Shown here: positions 42,007-50,617 of the stretch, piece after piece | Layout: the number at the start of each line of letters is the position of its first letter | Numbering within the stretch: the first letter of the stretch is position 1 | Assembly (NCBI GenBank): GCA_009746045.1 | Contig: RPFO01001693.1 | Location: forward strand, 1 to 59,326 | DNA from: Mesostigma viride | Taxonomy: Eukaryota; Streptophyta; Mesostigmatophyceae; Mesostigmatales; Mesostigmataceae | Length of the DNA stretch: 59,326 nt | Direction of reading: 5' to 3' | The notes under the pieces: generated by a model | What the model saw: only the letters and a program-made list of their open reading frames with translations | Told to the model about the DNA's origin: nothing | Database searches by the model: none | Translations under genes and position numbers: made by a program

Positions 42007-44519
42007 ATGGCGGAGACGGGCGAGCTGGAATCTTCGACCCGCGCTGCGATTGCCTGCGTGGCAGCAAACGTACTTAACCGGGCTCGCGAGATCCACGGAT
42101 GGGTACGGCAGCACGAGAAGCGCCTGGGTCGCCAGTTTGCGGTTTTGGTCGTGTATGACTCGTTCGCATCAGTAGGACGACAGATTAACTCGTCGTCTGT
42201 CCCTGGTCCTCTACGGAGGACTGAGTTGAACTCAGTCCTCTCTAGAGGACCGAGTTTTTGGGTTTCGTAGAAAATTCGCCCCGGTCAGAATGTTTGACAA
42301 AAAAAATTCTCTCAAAATTTATTCAAATACTACGTGAAAAGATCTTTCTTGGACATATTTTTGGGATTTTTTTGGATTTGGTATGCGCGGCTAACTGTAC
42401 GGTCAAAGTACAGGTGGTAAGGGTACTTTTCCACGTGAAACGCGAGTTCCGGAAATGCACGACCTAGCCATGGCGGCTCGCGCCCATGCATGCAGTTTAC
42501 GTTTGCGGACGAGTTAGCCGTCCAAACTCAGTAAATAGATTTAACATGCCCTAAAGATGATATAAATCAATTTTTAGCTCGCGGGGATGCGATTTACCCG
42601 GTGTCGGCACTGTTCTTGCTGGAAAAAACTGCGATAAGGCAGGTCGACGGAATTGATTACTGCGCTTGCTTTCCGGCGCAATTTCAATGGCTGATAGGTT
42701 TCTTTCTACATGTTAACATGAGTTGCATTAGAATATATTGAGTGACAGTATAGATTTGATGATCTCGACCATTCTGTCACGTCATGGTCTATGTGCCGCA
42801 AAGTGCCACTTTTGCGGGCACCGCCTGGGCCAAGGTAACGCCAGCCGTGCCAGGTAAAGCCGGATAATCGTTGCCTCTTCGTTCCTTGATGTTCGTACAT
42901 GAGTTTAAGCTTGCGAGGCGTTGTCAGGTTCAAGTCTTGATGCTCTTTCTTGACCGTTGCCTGCCCCTCTCTAAAACCCCTTTTCAGATGATGTTAGCAG
43001 GCATTTGCCTTAACCCAGTGTAGTTGTGCAGGGTTTTAGGAGCTGTGCAGGTTTAAACACCTTCATAGATGTTAGTTATTCTTTTGCTACGTTCATACTG
43101 CATGATTGTGTGGCCACGGGCTGCGTCAAGGGTGCATTCAAGCTTTTACGGGTGAGTGAAAAGTCTTGGTGACAAACCACTGCCATCATGTGCCAGCAAC
43201 TATGTTGGCCACATCATGGCAAGGCAAAACAGTTATAGCCATATCTATTGTTGTTTGAAACAATGGAAATATGCTTAACCTACCCATTATATTGGTGGTT
43301 GACACTTATAACATAACCCTTTGTTGGTAGGTATCCAAGCCCATTCCCTACATGCATGCATAGGCTCTCACTACATGATAAGGCATGATATACCTGAAGT
43401 ATGATGATGCAAGTGTGTTGTCCTGTAATGCTTGAAGGGAAATGAGTTGATTGGGATGGTTGGTGGCCACGGTGATGTAGTATGACCGCACTTACATGCT
43501 AGCAAAGTTAGCAAAAGCCCCATTCCTCTCCTGAGGACTGAGAGTTTTTTAATTGTTTCAGGCAGTTGCAGTGGCCAAATGGAGCCCAGTTTTTTGCCAC
43601 GCTTCAAGAACTATGTTGTTTACATGCCTATATTTTTTCTTCATGCACCAGGATTTGATTGAATTTTTCCCACTCGTTCTTATCCCGAAAAATGCAAATT
43701 CGCGAGGGGCGCCCAACGTCCGTGTAATTTTCAGGTGTTCGGGTCAAGTTTTCACATATGCAGTATTTTTGCCAACAAAATGATATCTAGTACACCCCAG
43801 ATCCACATCAAAACATTTGGGATGGACCCCCCACCTAGTCGCTACACGCGGTTGAAAATTGTCAACTCAGTCCTCCTGTGAGGACTGAGTTGGGACAGAC
43901 GACGAGTTAAGCTCCAGTTGCTGGACATGTACTTCGCCTTGGCTGGCGGATTCTACAAGCCCACGCCGGCGGATCGGGTTCCACTCAATCGAGACGTCGA
44001 GTTTCGACTTTTGGTGTCGTATGTCGGAAAGGTTGGGTGGGACCAGTGGGAGAAAGACCAGTGGGGGAAATTTCCAGACGCGAGTGAGGCGCAGCCGAGA
44101 TTGACCGTATCGGCGAGAGTAGAGGGGGGGGGTTTGAAGGTTTCCATTTTACATTCGGGAATTCCGAGTCCGTGAAATTGACGTTTTCACGGATGATCGT
44201 TCTCCCGGGGGTGGGAGGGCCGATGCTGGGCTCGCTTCCAAAGTGTTGCTCGAATCAGGCGTGCTCTGTGATGGAGGGTGTCCACCGCAAGTGCGGGGGT
44301 TGTCGAGACGTCCGGTATTGTGCTGCCGAATGCCAGCGTGCGGACTGGGAGGAACACAAGAAGTGGTGTAACAAGTATCGTGAGGCGAGAAAGTCTCTCA
44401 GCACTATGCACGGCGACGTTACAGACAGCTGGTCTGGTGTCAATTTGGCCGGACTTGTAATTCGGATGGGGGGTGAAGTGCATTTCAAGTTCAAAGGTGA
44501 AATGTTCAAGGTTTTTTGA
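42007..44519 (+). pseudogene. MYND zinc-finger protein 2, split by a 1,718-bp transposon
   Basis: The 5' part (42007-42188) encodes GRQFAVLVVYDSF, matching MYND protein 1. The coding sequence resumes at 43911 with KLQLLDMYFALAGGFYKP and DVEFRLLVSY, exactly where the paralogue continues. Removing the insertion and one TTAA restores the frame without loss of a residue. Further on, a G-run near 44132 carries a one-base deficit; past it the finger reads CCSNQAC, KCGGCRDVRYCAAECQRADW and HKKWC. The tail ends EMFKVF. The intact protein would be about 263 residues. The function is presumably that of MYND protein 1. The gene is inactive unless the insertion is spliced or excised. Confidence 0.8.
42189..43906. 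mobile_element. Non-autonomous DNA transposon inserted at TTAA in an exon
   Basis: The ends are CTCGTCGTCTGTCCC (42189-42203) and its exact reverse complement (43892-43906), flanked by TTAA on both sides (42185-42188 and 43907-43910). Just inside each end is a palindrome built from GGACTGAGTT/AACTCAGTCC (42216-42240 and 43863-43892). No transposase frame is visible in 1.7 kb. TTAA duplication is the signature of piggyBac-type elements, whose TIRs however usually begin CCY; class assignment is tentative. Confidence 0.85.
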
Positions 44520-44529
44520 GGGGACTAAA

Positions 44530-44863
44530 TCGTACCCCAGGGCGATTTGTGAGGCGATGTCCGCGCTGGGGGAACAGTACCCCTGTTCGACTGCGTGAGG
44601 GGAATGGATTCTGCGACTGAAGAAATTTTGGGTGTGATTTTCTTGCGCCAACGGCCGTTGGAACTTGCAAATTAGGGTTTGATTTTCTTTGCAACCGGAA
44701 GTAGGGTGTGGTTTGCCACGTGGCACCATGGATGTAATTAATAAATGCATAATAAAACATTTTTCGTGCGCCAACGGCCGTTGGAGACTGAAAACTAGTG
44801 TGTGATTTGTGCGCGTAATAAATCTTAAAATTCTTGTTGTTTTTTCAAGCCAACGGCCGTTGA
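44530..44863 (+). promoter_or_regulatory. Spacer with relic gene tail and three palindromes
   Basis: 44530-44617 resembles the last 90 bp of the next gene (GAGGCGATGTCCGCGCTGGG), so it is a relic of a duplication. Palindromes follow at 44648, 44771 and 44850, the last ending GTTGACGGTGAG. It lies 40 bp upstream of ATG 44904. The spacer pairs with 45522-45822. Confidence 0.6.
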
Positions 44864-44903
44864 CGGTGAGAAATGTATATCAAACGGTGTCGGTGGGTTG
44901 CAG

Positions 44904-45521
44904 ATGACGTTCTACAGGACGGAGGGGGGCGAGTGGATCAACTTGGAAGACAGGCTTCTGGGAGTGGTTAAGAGCGCGCTCAGGCTTCTGCCGGACATTA
45001 AGCTGGATTTTAAGCCCAAGGAGGGTGAAAGGTCTCTTTTGAAACCGGATGTCGCGAAGGCCGCGGCTCTTGTTTTCAATATCGAGGGTCGGGGACTCCC
45101 AAACCCGACCGTAGAGCCATTTGAGGAGGTGCTTGTGAGGTGTGGTGCTATAAGGCCCTATGATCCATCAATACCCAGCCCAATTTGTTTTCAGTCGATC
45201 GATGCTGATGGTAATGAAAGTTGGATACAGATGACGCGGCCATATGATAGGGGAGAAGGGTTTAAGGGTTTAGGGGAGGTGGGACGGTTCGAATGGGTCA
45301 TCTTGAAGGACGGCAAGTACTTCAAGCATCACACTGACCTGATCATCGACCGGCTGTTCGTGTCTGCTGGAGATTGCATGTTCTGGTTGAGGGAATACGT
45401 GCATGAGTGGGGACCCGACGGTGTTGACGAGTTTGAGAAAGCGGTTCGTGAGGTGATGTCCGCGCTGGGGCAGGAGTACAAGTTCGAGTGCGTGACTGAC
45501 GCGAATCGATTATGCGACTGA
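44904..45521 (+). CDS. Unrecognised 205-residue protein A
   Basis: Starts MTFYRTEGGEWINLEDRL at an ATG placed directly after TTGCAG. No known domain is visible. Composition is mixed and globular-looking, with several aromatic residues (FEWVILKDGKYFKHHTD, CMFWLREYVHEW) and a C-terminal helix (GVDEFEKAVREVMSALGQEY) ending RLCD. The neighbouring gene B ends in a similar way (EEIEKVVERVVLASALVERA...NACD), so the two may be distant relatives or share a tail. It lies in a same-strand series with 300-bp spacers that are themselves duplicates. It ends with TGA, then a new palindrome 26 bp downstream. It could be a member of a lineage-specific gene family. Confidence 0.6.
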   Translation: MTFYRTEGGEWINLEDRLLGVVKSALRLLPDIKLDFKPKEGERSLLKPDVAKAAALVFNIEGRGLPNPTVEPFEEVLVRCGAIRPYDPSIPSPICFQSIDADGNESWIQMTRPYDRGEGFKGLGEVGRFEWVILKDGKYFKHHTDLIIDRLFVSAGDCMFWLREYVHEWGPDGVDEFEKAVREVMSALGQEYKFECVTDANRLCD

Positions 45522-45822
45522 AGTGTTGGGTGTGATTTTCTTTGCGCCAACGGCCGTTGGAACCTGCAAATTAGGGTTTGATTTTCTTTGCGCCAACGGC
45601 CGTTGGCAGCTGGAAAGTTGGGTGTGATTCGCCACGTGGCACTATGGATGTAATCAATAAATGCATAATAAAAATTTTTTTCGTGCATTTTTCGTGCGCC
45701 AACGGCCGTTGGAGGCTGGAAAATGGTGTGATTTTCGTGCGAGTAATAAATCATTCTTGTTGTTTCAAGCCAACGGCCGTTGACGGTGAGAAATGTGTAT
45801 CAAACGGTGTTGGTGGTCGCAG
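45522..45822 (+). repeat. Duplicate of the upstream spacer, with four palindromes
   Basis: Closely matches 44615-44903: shared phrases include GATTCGCCACGTGGCAC (GGTTTGCCACGTGGCAC in the other copy), AATAAATGCATAATAAAA and GTTGACGGTGAGAAATGT. Palindromes at 45547, 45593, 45699 and 45770; the last is 40 bp upstream of ATG 45823. Confidence 0.85.
45770..45783 (+). promoter_or_regulatory. Promoter-proximal palindrome of gene B
   Basis: CCAACGGCCGTTGA, then CGGTGAGAAATGTG, a 5'-splice-site-like GGTGAG, and 39 bp later GTCGCAG directly before ATG 45823. The same arrangement precedes gene A. Confidence 0.55.
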
Positions 45823-46604
45823 ATGGCGGTCAAATGCACGGTTGCGTGGTGCCAGGAAGCGAGAGCAGGAGGGGATGACTTGTGCGTGCGTCATGTCAGC
45901 GTGCGAACGGGAATGGCAGGGAGGGTGAAGGATTTGTTTGCAAAAAAGGGGGGTGTATCGCCCGGGATTGCCAGCTTCCATTCGGGACGGATTGCATGCC
46001 TTTTTGTGATGGACACGCCAAGTTGTCAGGGGAGATGCAAGAGGTGATCAAAGGAGGCTTGTTGTTTGTGCATGGCGAGTCCAGTGCTGGTGAAGGACCT
46101 CTTGTCCTGAGTTTTGAGGTGGACAGTGCTGGAAGTCTGGAAAGAATGGCGGTCAGGTCGCGGGAATGGATGTTGAATCACCCTGACTTTGACTCGTATG
46201 CCTACTGCCAAGGTTTCGGGGACGCCGTTTTTACATGGATGCTGTGCTCGGAGGATGACGTGCATGCGATTGTTTCGCATGACGACTTGGATATCGCAGG
46301 CGCCATGGGCGCAGACCTGTTGTTGTATTTCATGATTGGATGGGGTTGCGGATTTTTGGAAGGTGATTGGTGGGTCCCGCACCTCGCAAGGCTTACTTTT
46401 GCGGTCGGCGAATTGCCTGTACCTGTTGAAGTCTCAAAAACTCGTGTGGAGATGGCTGCCGTTCTGGCATCGGGGGTTAAGCGCCAAGCCCGATTTGCCA
46501 TGACCGTTGTTGCTGATGCTGAGGGGGAGGAAATTGAAAAGGTCGTGGAAAGGGTCGTCCTGGCCTCTGCTTTGGTGGAGAGAGCAAGGAATGCATGCGA
46601 CTAG
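45823..46604 (+). CDS. Protein B with two Cys/His modules (one frame break)
   Basis: Opens MAVKCTVAWCQEARAGGDDL with the first module, C-x4-C-x9-10-LC-x2-H (CVRH). The frame changes in an A6G6 run near 45951-45962; past it comes a second module GGCIARDCQLP...CMPFCDGH. Gene E, 2.2 kb downstream, starts with the same pair of modules (MATKCKICTEPV...LCAEH, then GGCGFLRCDRP...YCKTH), so I take the frame break as a one-base error (length 3n+2). The remainder (about 180 residues) is hydrophobic/acidic, with HPDFDSYAYCQGFGDAVFTW and a helical end. The modules look like small zinc-binding units; no named family is recognised. Intronless. Confidence 0.6.
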
Positions 46605-46617
46605 GTGTTTTTGGTCG

Positions 46618-46631
46618 CCAACGGCCGTTGG
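46618..46631 (+). promoter_or_regulatory. Palindrome between genes B and C
   Basis: CCAACGGCCGTTGG starting 14 bp after the stop of gene B and ending 44 bp before ATG 46676, followed by ACTTGCAAAATG. It can serve as 3' end of B, promoter of C, or both. Confidence 0.55.
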
Positions 46632-46675
46632 ACTTGCAAAATGTCCTGTGAGCTGAGTCCGTTTCTTAACTTGCC

Positions 46676-47020
46676 ATGGACGTCGGTTGTGCAGGGGCAG
46701 GGTGTAGGATGGAGTGCGGAAAAGAAGGAAAGGAAGGGGGGGAGACTACAAAGGAAAACCTGATAGAGATTGTGGAGGCCGAACTGGAAGACCTGCCCGA
46801 TCTGGTTCTCGAAGAGGACGGGCAATTGCACGCTGAACGTCTTGATGGCGTGGGCATGATGATGTCGGAGGTTGATGGGTATGGTGGAATTGCTAAAGGT
46901 GTATTGCGTAAATTGAGGCGTGAGGAGGATGTGGGGACTCCGGCTCATGTTTTGGTCAGTTTTATGAACGACAATTGGGGTCGAATGCAACCCACTAAAG
47001 ATGGGGAGGATGTTGACTAG
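46676..47020 (+). CDS. Small acidic protein C (hypothetical)
   Basis: 114 codons starting MDVGCAGAGCRMECGKEGKE. Three or four cysteines cluster in the first 15 residues, then an acidic helical stretch (ENLIEIVEAELEDLPDLVLEEDG) and a mixed C-terminal part (GYGGIAKGVLRKLRREEDVG...FMNDNWGRMQ). No family is recognised. Size and position suit the series of small genes in this island. A GTGCAG lies inside the first codons (46689), so the real start could be later if that is a splice acceptor. Followed by AATAAAGAAG about 40 bp past the stop, a possible polyadenylation signal. Confidence 0.45.
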   Translation: MDVGCAGAGCRMECGKEGKEGGETTKENLIEIVEAELEDLPDLVLEEDGQLHAERLDGVGMMMSEVDGYGGIAKGVLRKLRREEDVGTPAHVLVSFMNDNWGRMQPTKDGEDVD

Positions 47021-47112
47021 AATGTGATTTTAGGATGAATGTAAATTTATTTAATAAAGAAGAATCATTTGGAAAAAATCGCCTGATGGTGTCAAGTTTT
47101 GTGCGTCTAAGG

Positions 47113-47161
47113 CCAACGGCCGTTGGGATGTGTGGAATTTAACAGGGCCAACGGCCGTTGA
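47113..47161 (+). promoter_or_regulatory. Two palindromes upstream of gene D
   Basis: CCAACGGCCGTTGG at 47113 and CCAACGGCCGTTGA at 47148, the second 53 bp before ATG 47215, which directly follows GTGCACAG. Confidence 0.55.
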
Positions 47162-47214
47162 CCCTGCTGAATGCGTGCGTTTGCGGGTGGTGTAAAAAAT
47201 ATCGATGTGCACAG

Positions 47215-47787
47215 ATGGACCCCATTCGATGCGAACATCCGGATTGTCAATGGGAAGGAATGCCGACGGACAGCGAGTGGTTCTGTCCCAAGCATTCTGA
47301 CGTATGGGGGGCGTTGTTTGCCGAAATCGAGAGCGGGCTGATGACGATTGACCGTCACATCGTGACGAAAAAGTGGAAGCCTTGGCCCAACAACATGGTT
47401 TTGGTCTTGTACTATGTTGACAAGAAGCCTCGATTCATGCTGCGTGATGCAGAGTGGGTGATAGAGGAGGTGGGACAGATGCGACCTGGAGAGGGGATAG
47501 GCGGAGAGGACAAGCCGCCAAGGCATGTGTGGGCTTACATGGGAGACCATCCCGACTGTCCAACGGCCAAAGTGTGGCATGATATGGGAAGGGACCTGGC
47601 CACGGAGTCCGCGTATGAGTGCGCGCGACTCGTGACAGCGCTCTTGAAGGGGGAGGTGAAAGACCTGATGCGCAAGGGGGGGTTGGTAGAGCAGATTAGA
47701 CAGCAGATTAGACGTGTGTGTGATTTTGATGAGGAGATTGATGAGAAGCCGGCAAAGAGGGGCAGGATGGACAGAATTGCTCAGTAA
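47215..47787 (+). CDS. Protein D with one Cys/His module (hypothetical)
   Basis: 190 codons from ATG 47215. It starts MDPIRCEHPDCQWEGMPTDS and continues EWFCPKH, giving C-x4-C-x12-C-x2-H, the same kind of module as in B and E but single. The middle has NNMVLVLYYVDKKPRFMLRD, beta-like, then HVWAYMGDHPDC. The C-terminal part is helical (ESAYECARLVTALLKGEVKD) and ends in a basic segment, KPAKRGRMD, that could be a nuclear signal. The frame is open upstream of the ATG through another Cys-rich stretch (CVCGWCKKYRC), which would add a module if translation began earlier. Intronless. No known family. Confidence 0.6.
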   Translation: MDPIRCEHPDCQWEGMPTDSEWFCPKHSDVWGALFAEIESGLMTIDRHIVTKKWKPWPNNMVLVLYYVDKKPRFMLRDAEWVIEEVGQMRPGEGIGGEDKPPRHVWAYMGDHPDCPTAKVWHDMGRDLATESAYECARLVTALLKGEVKDLMRKGGLVEQIRQQIRRVCDFDEEIDEKPAKRGRMDRIAQ

Positions 47788-48013
47788 GAAAGAGAGGGAG
47801 AAAATATGATTTGATTAATCTGATGCGTGTAATTGAAACTAATTTATTTTGTCTCATAAAACTTCTTTGAACGGACCTTCTTTGAACCAACAATTATTGC
47901 ACAAAAAGACTAGATTGAGAATTGTGTGAGAAAGACGCCAGAGGGGGTTCTGACGGTGCTCATTGCCCCTGTTATACAATGGCTGCTGTATGGGACTCAT
48001 GGCAATTGCGCAG

Positions 48014-48801
48014 ATGGCAACGAAATGCAAAATCTGTACGGAGCCCGTAAGGGTCGAGGGACTGTGCGCGGAACATTACAAGTTCCTACAAGCGCACGAC
48101 CTCGAGTACCAACATGCCAAGGATCCATACGGGGGGTGTGGATTTCTTAGATGTGATAGACCACTGGAGGGATTGGATGTGTATTGCAAGACACATCTAC
48201 CTTTTGCCGAGAAGTTGGAGGACGTGTGCGCTCGTGGGATCGCATACGTAGCAAGTTTGCAGATGTTGATGGGGAAGACCGGAATGACACGCTCGGTCCT
48301 CCACTTCACGGCAACGCACACTGGGGAACGGAAAGTTGAGCTGGTGCGCCTCGACAGGCAGCACCTCGAGATTTTGGAGAGGGGGACAGCGCGTACGGGT
48401 TTGCTCATGGGCTTAACGTTACCATGGGGGATTCCTTGCAGGGTGTGGCGCGTGAATGCGCGTACACCTTGATGACGAATAATGGATTTGTGGAAGCACA
48501 AAGACTGCACAAGGATATTTTGGAGGCTCTTCTTGCCGCAGAGCCGGTGGGACTGCCGACGCTCCCGAGGCCTGAGGAGCGGGACCGTTTGATCAGGATG
48601 GTGGTGAAGGCGGATATAGATGCAGATGTGGAGGCCGCAAAGGCGAAGGCAGAGGAAGCGCGTCGTGCAAAGGAGGAATCGGATCAAGAACTGTTGGAGA
48701 AGATGCAGAGCTCCAACAAAATTTTGCATCGTTTGGGGATGGCGGACGTCGGTTATGAATGCGAGTCCGGGAAGGGGAAGAAACAAAAGAGGAAAAGATA
48801 A
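48014..48801 (+). CDS. Protein E with two Cys/His modules and coiled-coil tail (one frame break)
   Basis: ATG 48014 directly follows TTGCGCAG. Module 1: MATKCKICTEPVRVEGLCAEH. Module 2: GGCGFLRCDRP...DVYCKTHLPF. A mixed domain follows (ARGIAYVASLQMLMGKTGMT, ERKVELVRLDRQHLEILERG). Near 48433 the frame shifts by one missing base at a GGGGG run (length 3n+2); past it the product is helical, with an Ala/Glu/Lys-rich coiled coil (DADVEAAKAKAEEARRAKEE) and a strongly basic end, GKKQKRKR, a likely nuclear signal. It shares its two modules with protein B. Unlike the other genes here, it has no complete palindrome close upstream; a TGACGGTGCTC echo remains about 60 bp before the ATG. Confidence 0.6.
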
Positions 48802-49039
48802 TAATGGGAATGGTCGCCCACTGTTCTTGTCACAGAAATGCTTTTGTTAATGCTGGCGAACTTGGGACGGTCGTCCGTATTTCAACATTTCCTTGCCTTT
48901 AAAATTGATTGATGGGTAAATAATAATACTGAGCAAGCCTTACATTTTATGTGTCTGTCGTCATACAATTTCGTTATTGTTTCAACCCTTGCAACGAGGT
49001 TTTTCTTGTCCCATGCATGCAAGTCTCAACCTTGGTGTC
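48802..49039. other. Intergenic, AT-rich, nothing recognised
   Basis: No gene or clear repeat between gene E and the plastid-derived segment. Confidence 0.5.
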
Positions 49040-49457
49040 ATGGAACTGCTTGTCTTTGCATATTACAACCCATTAATGCTCGGTTTGCATCATCATGTTC
49101 CACCAAGGGAATAAATGAAGTAGCTATTGAAGCTTGCGTTAGAGAAATCCCCAAATAATCGACTTCTTCTGCTTTACTACTAAATTCTGGTTTATATCGC
49201 ACAGGAACATAATTATTTTCAACACTAGAGTAACAAGAAAGTAATAAATATTCTGGGGCGAATTTAAATTGATCTTGTTGATCTGGAGGTATAAAAATAG
49301 GTATTTCACTTTTAATTACTTGATTTTTTTGTAATGTATAAAAAGGACAGGAAAACATATTCATTTACTTTACTATGCGTAGCTAAAGATCCAATTAAAC
49401 CGGTATTAGGCCCTTCTGGCGTTTGTATAGGACCATAATGACTAGGTATGTATATCA
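49040..49457 (-). pseudogene. rpoB: Nuclear copy of plastid rpoB (RNA polymerase beta subunit), fragment
   Basis: On the minus strand, from 49457 down, the sequence encodes [20 protein letters not shown] and [10 protein letters not shown]. After a one-base frame change near 49360 it continues [16 protein letters not shown], then [39 protein letters not shown]. This is the well-known central region of bacterial-type RNA polymerase beta (SHYGR-IC-PIETPEG...[15 protein letters not shown]), with the RIC residues deleted. It is markedly more AT-rich than its surroundings, as expected of plastid DNA. At about 140 residues out of more than 1,000, with no start or stop, it is a nuclear insertion of plastid DNA and non-functional. 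Confidence 0.9.
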
Positions 49458-49599
49458 TGTAACGTGCGTGTTTGCAAGTTGGCCGTTGACACTCTACGAC
49501 GGAGCCAATTTTCGGAAGAACCTGCCTCATTTATGAATGCATCGACTGTGTGCATAAATTGTGATCATTGAATTGAACAAAAAAATTCTCTTATTGCCC

Positions 49600-49965
49600 C
49601 AATCATGGCTATTCTCTTAATGCCCTATCATGGCTATTTGTTTGTGTATGTTTTGCCCATGTTATTACATTAATGGCATGATGTTGTGGATTGCTCTATC
49701 TATGATGGTTGTTCGTTTGTGTATGCTTTGCCCATGTTGTTACAGTAATGGCATGATGTTGTGGATTGCTAGCTCAATCTATGATGGTTGTTCGTTTGTG
49801 TATGCTTTGCCCATGTTGTTACAGTAATGGCATAATGTTGTGGATTGCTAGCTCAATCTATGATGGTTGTTCGTTTGTGTATGCTTTGCCCATGTTGTTA
49901 CAGTAATGGCATGATTTTCTGGATTGCTCAACCTATGAGGGTTGTTCGTTTGTGTATGTTTTGCG
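49600..49965 (+). repeat. 79-bp tandem repeat, about 4.5 copies
   Basis: The unit contains GTTCGTTTGTGTATGCTTTG and CCCATGTTGTTACAGTAATG. Copies begin about 49640, 49711, 49790, 49869 and 49945. The last runs into the small frame at 49977. Confidence 0.9.
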
Positions 49966-49976
49966 CGCAGATCACA

Positions 49977-50189
49977 ATGGATTGCACCATCTGCCGCAAC
50001 AAGCGAAGCCCCCTTACTGGTTCCAAGATCTTATCCTACTCGATGCCAAGCAGGCTGGCGAAGGGTATCCCAGTACGTACTTTGAAACTTGATGCCGCAA
50101 AACAACTACAACTTCGTTTTAACCCTTTAGCCGTTTTGAGTGATATTTACAGCGGACATTACATTTTGTTGCTACGGGATGAGAATTGA
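49977..50189 (+). CDS. Short Cys-starting frame (possible truncated Cys/His-family gene)
   Basis: 70 codons from ATG 49977, six bases after GCGCAG. It starts MDCTICRNKRSPLTGSKILS; the CTIC pair at residues 3-6 recalls the start of protein E (CKIC), but no LC-x2-H partner follows. The rest (LDAAKQLQLRFNPLAVLSDI, GHYILLLRDEN) is globular-looking and unrecognised. It could be a chance frame, or the 5' end of a decayed member of the island's gene family cut by the tandem repeat upstream. Confidence 0.3.
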   Translation: MDCTICRNKRSPLTGSKILSYSMPSRLAKGIPVRTLKLDAAKQLQLRFNPLAVLSDIYSGHYILLLRDEN

Positions 50190-50617
50190 GCTTTGTAATG
50201 CTAGCAGGTGTCACCAACCAAACTGTCCGCTATTTGTAGTGGGCATTTATTGTTAGAGCTTGCAGCTGGGTCCCTGCTCCTCCACATGCAACCTTGGTGT
50301 TCATGAGCCCTTTACTAGCTTCCTTTCTGTCAGGGGGTGCTATATTTGGCACCCATAGGACATTGCAATATGACCAATGACATGACCCCCAAGGTGGTGA
50401 ATATATGTGTGTGCTTGTGTCCTATAATGGACCATAACTAACTATTAGGTTGGTTTGTGGACATTATCATGGAAAGTGACCATTGCCCGGTTTTTATAGC
50501 GGGCAGTTGGACACGGTTTTAAGGGTTGACCTATTAGCTTTGTCAGGTGTGTGTGCTGCACCGCACCGCTTGCTAACATATTCGGCGGATTTCTTCTTTG
50601 TCGTCTGCGTGTCACAG
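50190..50617. other. Intergenic or intron, nothing recognised
   Basis: No repeat or gene is supported. A pyrimidine-rich stretch (TTCTTCTTTGTCGTCTGCG) before CACAG at 50613-50617 looks like a splice acceptor for the next exon, so the upstream part may be an intron. Confidence 0.45.
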
